This document shows positions 1 to 7,427 of a stretch of 64,000 nucleotides of DNA, piece by piece (position 1 is the stretch's first letter; each line of letters opens with the position of its first letter). The notes below the pieces were generated by a model. The model was not told where the DNA came from. It worked only from the letters and a program-made list of their open reading frames with translations, and did not search any database. This DNA is from Bilifractor sp002394235. GTDB lineage: Bacteria > Bacillota > Clostridia > Lachnospirales > Lachnospiraceae. The DNA is taken from NCBI RefSeq assembly GCF_052118845.1, contig NZ_JBQKGJ010000003.1, forward strand, positions 1-64,000. The letters are read 5' to 3'. The translations under genes and the position numbers were made by a program.

Positions 1-126
1 CGGCGCGGCCATTGGTTTACCACGCATACAGTCGCAGTCAATATGGCTATGACAAAAGAAAGACTGATAAACAGTGGCTTTTATGATTTAGCCACGGCCT
101 ATCAGTCTGTGCATGTCAACTATTGA
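1..126 (+). CDS. Group II intron-encoded protein, C-terminal end (partial)
   Basis: The frame is open from the left edge and stops at TGA 124-126, so only the last 41 residues are visible. They include WFTTHTVAVNMAMTKERLI and end ATAYQSVHVNY. The stop lies immediately before the domain V helix, which is the normal place for a group II intron ORF, carried in domain IV. By analogy the whole protein would be a reverse transcriptase/maturase used for splicing and retrohoming. The visible tail carries no diagnostic catalytic motif (the RT domain is upstream), so the assignment rests on the adjoining RNA structure and the tail's resemblance to such proteins. Confidence 0.65.
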   Translation, partial: RRGHWFTTHTVAVNMAMTKERLINSGFYDLATAYQSVHVNY

Positions 127-197
127 AAGCGCCGTATACCGAACGGTACGTACGGTGTTGTGAGAGGACGGCGGTTAGTCACCGCCTCCTACTCGAT
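1..197 (+). mobile_element. 3' end of a group II intron, truncated by the window edge
   Basis: After the stop codon at 124-126, positions 128-159 fold as a domain V helix. It starts with the AGC triad at 128-130, has a lower stem (AGCGCCGTA with TACGGTGTT), a two-base bulge and an apical ACC/GGT stem. Positions 162-195 fold as domain VI: a long GC stem (GGCGG with CCGCC) and an unpaired A in CCTACTC near the 3' side, the usual branch-point setting. The intron would end near position 197 in CGAT. It lies in + orientation, opposite to rplT, about 140 bp beyond the rplT stop. Its 5' part and most of its protein lie outside the window. Confidence 0.75.
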
Positions 198-215
198 TGC
201 TATACAATATATGAT

Positions 216-244
216 TGCCGTGTCCCTTCTTCTCCGGGACGGCA
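216..244 (-). terminator. Candidate hairpin downstream of rplT
   Basis: TGCCGT (216-221) pairs with ACGGCA (239-244) and CCC (224-226) with GGG (236-238), enclosing a nine-base loop. It lies downstream of rplT and just past the group II intron end. No clear U tract follows on either strand, so a termination role is uncertain. Confidence 0.3.
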
Positions 245-313
245 TGTGACGGCTGCGAAAGCTGAAAAGCAACTCTGGCAGCTGTCTTCATACATATTCA
301 TACATATTGCGAC

Positions 314-329
314 GCCCCGTCTGCGGGGC
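314..329 (-). terminator. GCCCCG/CGGGGC hairpin after rplT
   Basis: A six-bp GC stem (314-319 with 324-329) and four-base loop lie a few bases past the rplT stop. No U run follows, so termination is uncertain. The same hairpin sequence recurs after two other minus-strand genes, at 1865-1880 and 25856-25870. Confidence 0.4.
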
Positions 330-337
330 ATGGAAGC

Positions 338-691
338 TTACTGAGCGCTCTTTGCAAGCTCGGCGAGCTTGGTGAAGCCTTCCTTATCGGTAACCGCCAT
401 GTCAGCCAGTACCTTGCGGTTCAGATCTACGCCTGATTTCTTCAGTCCGTACATGAACTTGCTGTAGGAAAGTCCGTTCAGTCTTGCTGCGGCATTGATA
501 CGCGCGATCCACAGCTGACGGAACTGACGCTTTCTCTGCTTGCGTCCCGCGTAGGAAGAGGTCAGCGCGCGCATAACAGACTGCTTTGCGATACGATACT
601 GTTTGCTTCTGGCTCCTCTGTAGCCCTTAGCCAGCTTTAATACTCTGTTATGTTTTTTCTTAGCGTTTAAACCGCCTTTAATTCTTGCCAT
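338..691 (-). CDS. rplT: 50S ribosomal protein L20
   Basis: The 117-residue protein begins MARIKGG and has the long basic N-terminal helix (KKHNRVLKLAKGYRG) and the NAAARLNGLSYSKFMYGL core of L20, at normal family length. L20 binds 23S rRNA, is needed early in 50S assembly, and in Firmicutes represses its own operon by binding the infC leader. The ATG at 691 has a GGAGG ten bases upstream. It is the last gene of infC-rpmI-rplT. Identification is certain. Confidence 0.98.
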   Translation of the reverse strand: MARIKGGLNAKKKHNRVLKLAKGYRGARSKQYRIAKQSVMRALTSSYAGRKQRKRQFRQLWIARINAAARLNGLSYSKFMYGLKKSGVDLNRKVLADMAVTDKEGFTKLAELAKSAQ

Positions 692-833
692 TTTCGATTA
701 TCCTCCTTAACCAAATGAACCAAAATGAATCAGATTCGATGGAATCTGTCGTATATCGGCAGAATGCACTGTCTGCCTCTCGTCTGTCCTCCGAAACTTT
801 AAATCTCGGAAAATTTCTGCGATGGAAGCCACA

Positions 834-1031
834 TTACATGTAAGGCAGGCATCTCTTCATCTGACGAACGTTTGTCGCATCCAGAACGGCTGCTTTTCTC
901 AGATTTCTTTTTCTCTTTGTGGTCTTCTTGGTCAGGATGTGGCTCTTGTAAGCCTTATGTCTTACAATCTTTCCGGTTCCTGTAACTTCAAAACGTTTTG
1001 CCGCTGCACGGCGTGTTTTCATCTTTGGCAT
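834..1031 (-). CDS. rpmI: 50S ribosomal protein L35
   Basis: The 65-residue basic protein starts MPKMKTRRAAAKRF and contains KSHILTKKTTKRKRNLR, the L35 signature, at the usual length. It is a small structural protein of the large subunit. The start ATG at 1031 follows AAGGAGG at good spacing. It sits between infC (21 bp upstream) and rplT (142 bp downstream), the conserved operon order, and should share the L20-controlled transcript from the promoter near 1762-1790. Confidence 0.98.
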   Translation of the reverse strand: MPKMKTRRAAAKRFEVTGTGKIVRHKAYKSHILTKKTTKRKRNLRKAAVLDATNVRQMKRCLPYM

Positions 1032-1052
1032 TTCTAAAATCCTCCTTGTGTG

Positions 1053-1565
1053 TTATTTCCTTTTCTGTCCCAGCACGATGCTCATGTTGCGGCCTTCGAT
1101 CTTGGCCGGCTTCTCGAGAACAGCAATATCCTCCACCTGTTTCGCAAAGTTGTCCAGAACAGGTCTGCTTGCGTTCATGTGAGCCATCTCACGGCCTCTG
1201 AAACGGATGGTGACTTTTACCTTGTCGCCTTTTGTAAGGAACTTGCGGGCTGCACCAACCTTGGTGTTCAGATCGTTTGCGTCGATATTCGGGGACATAC
1301 GAATCTCCTTGATATCTACAATATGCTGTTTTTTGCGGGCTTCCTTCTCGCGGCGTGCCTGCTCATAACGGTATTTGCCGTAATCTACAATCTTACATAC
1401 CGGCGGCTTTGCCATTGGGGCTACCTTTACCAGATCCAGTCCTGCGTCCTGAGCTTTCTGAAAAGCCTCTCTAGAGGACATGATGCCTAACTGCTCCCCG
1501 TTTTCACCGATCAGACGAACCTCGCGGTCGCGGATCTGCTCGTTGATCATCGCTTCGTTATTAAT
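1053..1565 (-). CDS. infC: Translation initiation factor IF-3, probable AUU start
   Basis: IF-3 binds the 30S subunit, checks start codon and initiator tRNA, and blocks premature 50S joining. The sequence NEQIRDREVRLIGENGEQLG, followed by the linker and the C-terminal domain ending GRNMSIVLGQKRK, is typical. An ATG exists at 1583, but the only strong Shine-Dalgarno (AAGGAGGG, minus strand, 1573-1580) lies inside that reading, seven bases before an ATT codon at 1563-1565. I therefore place the start at AUU, giving about 170 residues. AUU is the known unusual start of infC in E. coli and in bacilli, where it gives autoregulation. A later ATG at 1550 is a weaker alternative because it sits too far from the SD. 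Confidence 0.93.
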   Translation of the reverse strand: MNNEAMINEQIRDREVRLIGENGEQLGIMSSREAFQKAQDAGLDLVKVAPMAKPPVCKIVDYGKYRYEQARREKEARKKQHIVDIKEIRMSPNIDANDLNTKVGAARKFLTKGDKVKVTIRFRGREMAHMNASRPVLDNFAKQVEDIAVLEKPAKIEGRNMSIVLGQKRK

Positions 1566-1606
1566 TTCCTTACCCTCCTTCATGAGATCCTACCGTTCAA
1601 CTCCGG

Positions 1607-1642
1607 AAAAGAAAAAAGTGAATAACCAGACGGCTATCCACT
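1607..1642 (-). terminator. Attenuator hairpin in the infC-rpmI-rplT leader
   Basis: On the minus strand AGTGGATA (1635-1642) pairs with TATTCACT (1617-1624) around a ten-base loop, followed by TTTTTTCTTTT. This is a textbook intrinsic terminator placed before, not after, infC, about 30 bp from the coding region. In Firmicutes L20 binds this leader and promotes premature termination (Rfam L20 leader). The placement fits that mechanism. Confidence 0.8.
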
Positions 1643-1755
1643 CTATACGCTGAGAAAAACATCGGACTGCTCACAATCCTGCTTTCTCGTACGATATAAA
1701 CCTGAGACACGCCTCCGTGATCAGGTGAGAGTGGAAGCTCTTCTTTCTTTTCAAC
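1643..1755 (-). promoter_or_regulatory. L20-type leader of the infC operon
   Basis: From the likely transcription start near 1755 to the attenuator there are about 115 untranslated bases. With the attenuator the leader is about 190 nt. Its position and terminal hairpin match the L20 autoregulatory leader. I did not resolve the anti-terminator pairing by eye. Confidence 0.6.
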
Positions 1756-1761
1756 TTCACT

Positions 1762-1790
1762 ACCATATCATGATCATGAGGCGATGTCAA
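1762..1790 (-). promoter_or_regulatory. Promoter of infC-rpmI-rplT
   Basis: The minus strand carries TTGACA (1785-1790), a 17-base spacer and TATGGT (1762-1767). This is a near-consensus vegetative promoter about 200 bp before infC, as expected for an operon with a long leader. Confidence 0.75.
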
Positions 1791-1864
1791 TATTTATTTG
1801 CAGGATTCTTCAAAACCAATTTTCCAAAACCATTCTTCAAAACCGGAATCCTTCGAAAAATGGC

Positions 1865-1880
1865 GCCCCTCCTGCGGGGC
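1865..1880 (-). terminator. Terminator of the SGNH-like gene
   Basis: On the minus strand GCCCC-gcagga-GGGGC is followed by gccATTTTTC, a short intrinsic terminator about 85 bp past the stop at 1967. The stretch 1800-1855 beside it holds three imperfect copies of a TTCaAAACC-type motif and no gene. Confidence 0.55.
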
Positions 1881-1966
1881 ATGACGGTTTCCTGTCCATG
1901 CAGCATGTATGAATGCCGGACCTTTGAAACCAGCTGTCATCGGTAACACAGGCGATGGGTATTCTG

Positions 1967-2914
1967 TTACTGTGCCTCGGAGGCAGATGCGACCGCGTTG
2001 CTGTCAGCGCTTTCTGCGGAGGTCTGTGCCTTCAGATAGCCGAGACTGTTCAGCTTGTCGTAAATTGCCTGCGCGATCTCCTGGTGACCGGCGTCATCAA
2101 AGGCCGGCTGATCGAGAATGTCTGAGGTCAGCGCGAGGTAATGATCGCCGAAAGCGTCCGTCATGGCCTGATCGTAGGAGGCAGTGTCGACTTCGTTGTA
2201 CGGATACATGCCGACAACGACGTAGTCGTTTTTCTGTGTGTACGTATCAAGGATCTTCTGAATCTGCTCGGCAAGCTCGTTCGGATCATTGTTCCATCCG
2301 CCGTAATAGCCCATGCAGATCACCGGAATGGCGTCAAGATCATCGCGGTCCTTCTTATACTGGCTGAGATCATCGCGCACGATGTATTCGGTCGCGTCCA
2401 GTTCTGCTCCGTTCGCGTTGTTCTGATGCGCGGTGATGTAGGTATTGATGTCATTCTCGCTTACGCCGGCAAGTGCCATCTGTGAAAGGGTTCCGGAGTT
2501 GTCCCAGGTGTTGTTTTCTACCGTGTAATTGGTGTAACCGTTCTTCTCAAGCAGCTGTGACAGATAATCCGGATAGCTGGTATCTGTAGAGCCGTCTTCA
2601 TCCAGAATATCTCCGCGGATACTGATCATGGTCTTTGCCGCAGGCGTCGGTGTCGGCGTCGCGGTTGCTTTCGCGACGACACTAGATCCGGTGCTGGATG
2701 ACGATACGGAGGATTCTCTGACCGATTCGGCCGGAGCCACAGAGGAATCCGATTTCACGGCTTCTGCCGAGGTATCTGCCTGTGATGCGCGATACGTGGA
2801 TGCTTCCTGCTGGACCCGTACGATCCGGAATCCGATGTAACCGGCTACGCCGATTGTGAGCAGAAGGCTGATTACAAATAATACGAAACGTCCCTTTTTA
2901 CCCAATTTTTTCAC
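1967..2914 (-). CDS. Membrane-anchored SGNH/GDSL-hydrolase-like protein
   Basis: This is a 315-residue extracytoplasmic protein. Residues about 8-30 form a transmembrane or signal-anchor segment (FVLFVISLLLTIGVAGYIGF). Residues 35-90 are a Ser/Ala/Thr-rich linker, and about 95-300 form a globular domain. The C-terminal DDAGHQEIAQAIYDKL matches the DxxH block V of SGNH hydrolases, but the block I region reads GDILDEDGS, not GDS, so the usual serine nucleophile is not evident. It may be a non-catalytic relative or use another residue. The upstream start is uncertain: GTG at 2914 is very close to AAGGGAG, and TTG at 2905 has better spacing. No substrate can be named. Confidence 0.6.
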   Translation of the reverse strand: MKKLGKKGRFVLFVISLLLTIGVAGYIGFRIVRVQQEASTYRASQADTSAEAVKSDSSVAPAESVRESSVSSSSTGSSVVAKATATPTPTPAAKTMISIRGDILDEDGSTDTSYPDYLSQLLEKNGYTNYTVENNTWDNSGTLSQMALAGVSENDINTYITAHQNNANGAELDATEYIVRDDLSQYKKDRDDLDAIPVICMGYYGGWNNDPNELAEQIQKILDTYTQKNDYVVVGMYPYNEVDTASYDQAMTDAFGDHYLALTSDILDQPAFDDAGHQEIAQAIYDKLNSLGYLKAQTSAESADSNAVASASEAQ

Positions 2915-3121
2915 ACTCCCTTATTAAATTCTGAAACGGATATCGGTTCCGCTGCAATTCAAGGCGCAGAAGAACAAGCCTATGATAACACAATCATTCC
3001 GGATTTTTCAATATATACCCGTCAGGAAAGCGCATGTCTTCGACCGGGTGCCCTGCTGTTCCCGCACAGCGGAAAATAGTCCGGGATCATGGTTTTTCCT
3101 GCGCGGGAGAAACGCAGATGA

Positions 3122-5911
3122 TCAGCGCATATCCAGAGAGCGCCAGAAGGTTTCGACCTTTTCTCCCGCGGTCCTGAGGGTGACTCTCTGTACATCGCTC
3201 CATTCGCGAGGAAAAAGCCTGCGGTACTCTTCCGTCAGAAACCGGTCATCGAGAAGTGCGATGATTCCGCAGTCGCGGGTGGTCCGGATCACGCGCCCGG
3301 CAGCCTGGAGGACCTTGTTCATTCCGGGATAACGGTAAGCAATATCAAAGCCGGCTTCCCTCTGCGTGCCGTCACGCTTCCGGTCGTAGTATTGCCGGAG
3401 CAGCTCTCTTTCTGTCCCGATCTGAGGAAGACCGGTTCCGACAATTATCGCGCCGATCAGCTGCTCTCCCGTGAGGTCGATTCCCTCAGAGAAGATTCCA
3501 CCCAGAACGCAGAACCCGAGCAGCGTTCCGCTCCGCTGCTCCGCGAATTTTATCAGAAACTCCTCGCGCTCCTGTTCGGACATCTGCGGGGTCTGGCTGA
3601 CGCAGGAGACGCCGGTTCCGCCCGTGCCGGAATTATTTCTGTCCCCTTCGCCACCTGCGCTCGAAGCAGGTTCATCTCCGATATCTGCAAATGATGTCAT
3701 ATAGATCTCACGAACTTCGGTCATCATCTGATAGGAAGGGAAAAAGATCATATAATTGCCGGCTTTTTTCTCGGTGATGATCCGAATGTAGGAGGCGATG
3801 CGTACATACTCATCGTGACCTCTTCGCCGGTACCGGCTGCTTACATCGGCCCCTGCGAGGATCAGGCGCTTTCGGCGGTCAAAGGGAGAAGGTATGTATA
3901 CGGCATAGGTGTCATCCCTGGTGGTCAGAAGATTCCGGTAATAATTGACCGGGATCATCGTCGCAGAAAAAAAGACAGCTGAGCGGCCTCTGTCCAGGCA
4001 ACGCTGCAGGTTCGAAGCCGGATTCACGCACAGGAGCTTCAGATGCAGATCCTTCGGGGCAGTGACCTCGTCATAGATCAGATAATTTTCGTCTGTCAGA
4101 TCCGCGATATTGAGAAAGGAGTATATCTGAAAATAAAACTCCAGAGTATCCTTTCTTGGGCCGTCCTCGCGAAGATCCTCGAGGAGATCCTCGAGTCTTC
4201 CGGTCAGATTTATCAGCTGATTGAGAAAATCCCCCGGAAGGGAGAGAATCTCAAGATTTTCACAGGATTTTTGATATTTGAGAAGTGTTCTGATACAGGA
4301 GGACAGGCTGCGGACAGACTGCTTCAGCTTTAACGGGAGATCCTCGGAGACGCCCTTCCCGGCGGGCATAGAGGGAAGGGTATCCGCGAAATCCTTCAAT
4401 TTCTTTCGCATTCCCCGGAAATCGCTCAGAAAAAGACCGGCGCTGAACATTTCTCTTCCGCGTTCTACCAGGTTGTGAGCTTCATCAATCAGAAACAGAT
4501 ATTCGCCTTTCCGGCTCCCGTCGCCGAAGAAGCGTTTCAGTCTGGCGTTCGGGTCGAAGACGTAGTTGTAATCACAGATCACAGCATCTGCAAAAAGTGC
4601 CAGGTCCAGCTGAAATTCGTGGGGGCAGACTGACCATTTTTCTGCCTGCTTCTCTATGTCGGAGCGCCTGTATTCCGTTTCCCTGGTCAGCATCTCAAAA
4701 ATCGCGTCATTGACGCGGTCAAAGTGCCCTCTTGCGCGGGGACAGATCTCGGGTCTGCAGTCCGGCTCGTCAAGGACACAGATTTTTTCCTTCGCCGTAA
4801 GAGTCAGGGATTTGATGCGGAGACCACCGGCCTTCAGCCGCGAAAATGCATCTTCTGCGACAGTCCGGGTGATGGTCTTGGCTGTCAGATAGAAGATTTT
4901 GTCGGCAAGATGTTCTCCCAGTGCATGGACCGCGGGAAAAACCGAAGATATGGTCTTACCGATTCCGGTCGGTGCCTGAACAAAGAGCTCTTTTTTTCGG
5001 AGAATGGTGCGGTAGATATCTACAGCAAGCTCACGCTGGCCAGGGCGATATGTGTAGGGAAATTCCAGACCGTGGATGGAACCATTTCGTTCACTTTCCC
5101 ATGAGATCTGAAAATCTGCCCATCTGTAATATCGTGAGAGAAGATCCTGAAACCAGTCTGCAAGATCCTGGATGGTGTATGCAAAAAGAAACTGACGGAG
5201 TTTGTCCGTTTCCAGCCGGACATAAGACATGCACACGTAGAGAACAGGCTGGGCGGAGAGATCGCGGGACTCTGGAAATAATTCCGGGTGATGAAGCGCA
5301 TACAGGAAGGCATAGCATTTTGCCTGTGCCAGATGTACCGGCACAGGCCGGGTCAGATGTGCGGGATCCTGCGAGATTCCCTTGATTTCCTCAACGATAG
5401 TGATCGGTTTTGCGCCTGTCCTGGGCTTGCGCCTGCACCGGTGAGCAACCGCTTGCGCAGATCCTCCCTGTCCTGTCTCGGCCTGGGGCGCAAGGTCCTG
5501 CGCTGCGGCAGACGAAGGACTGCCATTTTGCCCTGCCCCGGATGTCAGGATTGACGCGTCGCTTTCTCTGCCGCAGAACTCAGCTCCCTGGAAATCTGCC
5601 CATCCGGAACCGTGATAGATACCATCCGCGCGGCCCTCCACGATGAGTGTGAATTTTTCGTACTCCTTCTGATAGGACAGGGGGACCTCCGCCTGATAAC
5701 CGCTCCGGCGCTGCTTCTGCAGTCTGCGGTGAATCCTGCTTCCCTCCTGCATGGCTTCGCGGTCAGCAAAGCCCTCCCGTGCACCTTGAAGGTCTCCGCT
5801 TCGAAGAAGGAATTCCACGAGATTACGCACGGAGATCCGCAGAATTTTTTTCTCCGGGGCGGTTTTCTCTTCCTGTTCAGTTGTGCTGTTTTCCCTGCTT
5901 TTCTGTTTCAT
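3122..5911 (-). CDS. Rad3/XPD-DinG family ATP-dependent DNA helicase with N-terminal PD-(D/E)XK-like nuclease module
   Basis: This superfamily 2 helicase is about 930 residues. Walker A is QAPTGIGKT, the Walker B box is DEAH (LIDEAHNLVERG), and four cysteines between them (KEKIC, EPDC, EIC, WSVC) match the 4Fe-4S cluster pocket of XPD/DinG enzymes. The C-terminal motif VI is QAAGRVIRT. Before the helicase, VEGRADGIYH and VEEIKGI, followed by QAKCYAF, look like the catalytic residues of a RecB-like nuclease, separated by a Gly/Ala/Gln-rich insert of about 70 residues. A second Gly/Asn-rich insert lies before motif V. The likely role is DNA repair or unwinding of damaged or structured DNA. The start is uncertain: an in-frame TTG at 5953 lacks a ribosome binding site, so I use the ATG at 5911. 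Confidence 0.85.
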   Translation of the reverse strand: MKQKSRENSTTEQEEKTAPEKKILRISVRNLVEFLLRSGDLQGAREGFADREAMQEGSRIHRRLQKQRRSGYQAEVPLSYQKEYEKFTLIVEGRADGIYHGSGWADFQGAEFCGRESDASILTSGAGQNGSPSSAAAQDLAPQAETGQGGSAQAVAHRCRRKPRTGAKPITIVEEIKGISQDPAHLTRPVPVHLAQAKCYAFLYALHHPELFPESRDLSAQPVLYVCMSYVRLETDKLRQFLFAYTIQDLADWFQDLLSRYYRWADFQISWESERNGSIHGLEFPYTYRPGQRELAVDIYRTILRKKELFVQAPTGIGKTISSVFPAVHALGEHLADKIFYLTAKTITRTVAEDAFSRLKAGGLRIKSLTLTAKEKICVLDEPDCRPEICPRARGHFDRVNDAIFEMLTRETEYRRSDIEKQAEKWSVCPHEFQLDLALFADAVICDYNYVFDPNARLKRFFGDGSRKGEYLFLIDEAHNLVERGREMFSAGLFLSDFRGMRKKLKDFADTLPSMPAGKGVSEDLPLKLKQSVRSLSSCIRTLLKYQKSCENLEILSLPGDFLNQLINLTGRLEDLLEDLREDGPRKDTLEFYFQIYSFLNIADLTDENYLIYDEVTAPKDLHLKLLCVNPASNLQRCLDRGRSAVFFSATMIPVNYYRNLLTTRDDTYAVYIPSPFDRRKRLILAGADVSSRYRRRGHDEYVRIASYIRIITEKKAGNYMIFFPSYQMMTEVREIYMTSFADIGDEPASSAGGEGDRNNSGTGGTGVSCVSQTPQMSEQEREEFLIKFAEQRSGTLLGFCVLGGIFSEGIDLTGEQLIGAIIVGTGLPQIGTERELLRQYYDRKRDGTQREAGFDIAYRYPGMNKVLQAAGRVIRTTRDCGIIALLDDRFLTEEYRRLFPREWSDVQRVTLRTAGEKVETFWRSLDMR

Positions 5912-5997
5912 CTGCCGCGGATTCCATTCACAAACTTCAGCAATTCTGTTCAAAGACGGGTTTCATTATTTATCGTTTAAGGTACGCTCTGAAACGC

Positions 5998-6831
5998 TCA
6001 GGCCTTCTTCCCTGCGCTGCGCAGAGCAACGGCAGCTTCATCGATGCTGGTATTGTTTATAGCAGCAAAATCCCCTGCGTCAGATGCCTTTGCGTATTCC
6101 GGATTCATCGGTATCTTTCCGAGAACCGGTACGCCGAGCTCCTTCGCGATCTCATCAATGTGGCTTTCGCCGAACGGGTAGATCTTTTCTCCGCAGTGCG
6201 GGCAGTTCATATAGCTGTAGTTCTCGACGATGCCCAGAACCGGAATGTTCATCATTTTGGCCATGTTGTATGCCTTAGTGACGATCATGCGCACGAGATC
6301 CTGAGGAGAGGTCACGATGATGACGCCGTCAACAGGGAGTGACTGGAATACAGTGAGCGGCACATCGCCGGTCCCCGGAGGCATATCCACGAACAGGTAG
6401 TCGAGCTGACCCCAGACCACATCGGTATAGAATTGTTTTACAACTCCCGCAATGACCGGACCTCTCCAGATCACCGGATCCTCCTCATTGGGAAGAAGAA
6501 GGTTTGTGGACATGATTTCGATGCCGTTCGCGGCCATCTTCGGATAGATGCCGTTGCCGTCTGATTCGGCACTTCCCTTGATTCCATACATTTTCGGGAT
6601 GGAGGGGCCTGTGATGTCTGCGTCGAGAATTCCTGTGCTGAATCCCTGCAGCGTCATCGCGTTTGCGAGGGATGCGGTAACCATAGATTTTCCGACACCG
6701 CCCTTTCCGCTGACAACGCCGATGATGTGATCAATGTTGGAAAATGCATTTTCCTCAATGCGGAAATCCGGCTTCTGCTCATCCCCGGAGGGCCGGGCGG
6801 ATTCTGTGGATTTTACGTTTTCTTCTGCCAT
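5998..6831 (-). CDS. mrp: Mrp/NBP35-type P-loop ATPase, Fe-S cluster carrier
   Basis: The 277-residue ATPase has the deviant Walker A GVVSGKGGVGKS, switch motif ILDADITGPSIPKMYG and Walker B VDMPPGTGD of the Mrp/ApbC/Ind1 family. The CPHC pair (MNCPHCGEKIYPFG) is the conserved CXXC that holds a transferable 4Fe-4S cluster on the dimer. It acts in the cytoplasm as a scaffold or carrier for Fe-S protein maturation. The ATG at 6831 follows AAGGAG at six bases, with its own promoter near 6886-6913. The N-terminal 30 residues are charged and low complexity; the N-terminal DUF59 domain of longer Mrp proteins is absent. Confidence 0.92.
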   Translation of the reverse strand: MAEENVKSTESARPSGDEQKPDFRIEENAFSNIDHIIGVVSGKGGVGKSMVTASLANAMTLQGFSTGILDADITGPSIPKMYGIKGSAESDGNGIYPKMAANGIEIMSTNLLLPNEEDPVIWRGPVIAGVVKQFYTDVVWGQLDYLFVDMPPGTGDVPLTVFQSLPVDGVIIVTSPQDLVRMIVTKAYNMAKMMNIPVLGIVENYSYMNCPHCGEKIYPFGESHIDEIAKELGVPVLGKIPMNPEYAKASDAGDFAAINNTSIDEAAVALRSAGKKA

Positions 6832-6885
6832 ACTAATCTCCTTTTTTTATATTGTTTCGGTTACTATCGGGACTCCGATGCAGCT

Positions 6886-6913
6886 ATTATATACCATGAT
6901 ACGCGAACGACAA
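6886..6913 (-). promoter_or_regulatory. Promoter of mrp
   Basis: TTGTCG (6908-6913), a 16-base spacer and TATAAT (6886-6891) lie on the minus strand about 55 bp before mrp. Confidence 0.55.
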
Positions 6914-6969
6914 AGCACACAGGTTACGGATTGCTCCGCGCCGTATATTTCGGCTGCGCTTCCGGTTTT

Positions 6970-7197
6970 TCAGATTTCCGTAAAGCTGTAGCGCTGCCGT
7001 ATGCCGGAGGTGACGATGTCAAAGATGATGGTACCGTCTTCCTGCACGGTTTTCTCATAGGTAAAGACCTTATCCTTAAATTTGTTGCGTATGAATTCCT
7101 CCGGGTCGTCGGTCCGCACTTCATCGATGAAAACATCCCTCATCTGGTTGTTCGGGCATTTATTAAATATTTCCCAAACGGTCTCATACTCTTTCAT
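6970..7197 (-). CDS. Small conserved-looking protein of unknown function
   Basis: This 75-residue acidic protein starts MKEYETVWEIFNKC at an ATG preceded by AAAGGA at eight bases. It has no membrane segment or signal peptide. The middle (RTDDPEEFIRNKFKDK) is charged and the end (GTIIFDIVTSGIRQRYSF) suggests a few beta strands. I do not recognise a family. Ribosome binding site, codon use and position between mrp and the structured region at 7205-7400 support a real gene. It could be co-transcribed with that region. Confidence 0.6.
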   Translation of the reverse strand: MKEYETVWEIFNKCPNNQMRDVFIDEVRTDDPEEFIRNKFKDKVFTYEKTVQEDGTIIFDIVTSGIRQRYSFTEI

Positions 7198-7204
7198 AAA
7201 TTAT

Positions 7205-7400
7205 ATCCTTTCGGCTGTTGTGGGCGGAAACCCACCTGCCCCTGGGCGGTGGGAGGAGCCTTGTAAATTCGTAGCCATTAACCCTGGTTCTTGATTTGCT
7301 TAACATCGCTGCTGTCGTTTAGAGGGGATACAGGTAATCCGCGAAACCCCGGTCGGTCCTGGTCTGCGCGGCATCCGGCTGTGTCCGTTTCGTTATGTTT
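7205..7400 (-). ncRNA. Candidate structured RNA or leader of unknown class
   Basis: This 230-bp gap has no ORF but is rich in pairing. CCCACCtGCCC (7231-7241) pairs with GGGCGGTGGG (7244-7253), GTGGG pairs with CCCAC beside it, and AACC/GGTT and TTAA/TTAA arms occur near 7278-7310. On the minus strand a TATTAT-type -10 lies near 7403, so a transcript of about 180-190 nt is possible, ending in the GC hairpin followed by TTT. That length suits a 6S-type RNA, but I cannot confirm a class. It could equally be the 5' leader of the 75-residue gene. Confidence 0.3.
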
Positions 7401-7427
7401 TTGTATAATAATCAGATAACAATCAGG

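Noticed and set aside
123..344. ORF after the group II intron protein
   Set aside because: It runs through domains V and VI of the intron and the rplT 3' region; no ribosome site.
7205..7400. tmRNA, RNase P or SRP RNA
   Set aside because: None of their conserved core sequences is seen; only an unassigned structured region is reported.
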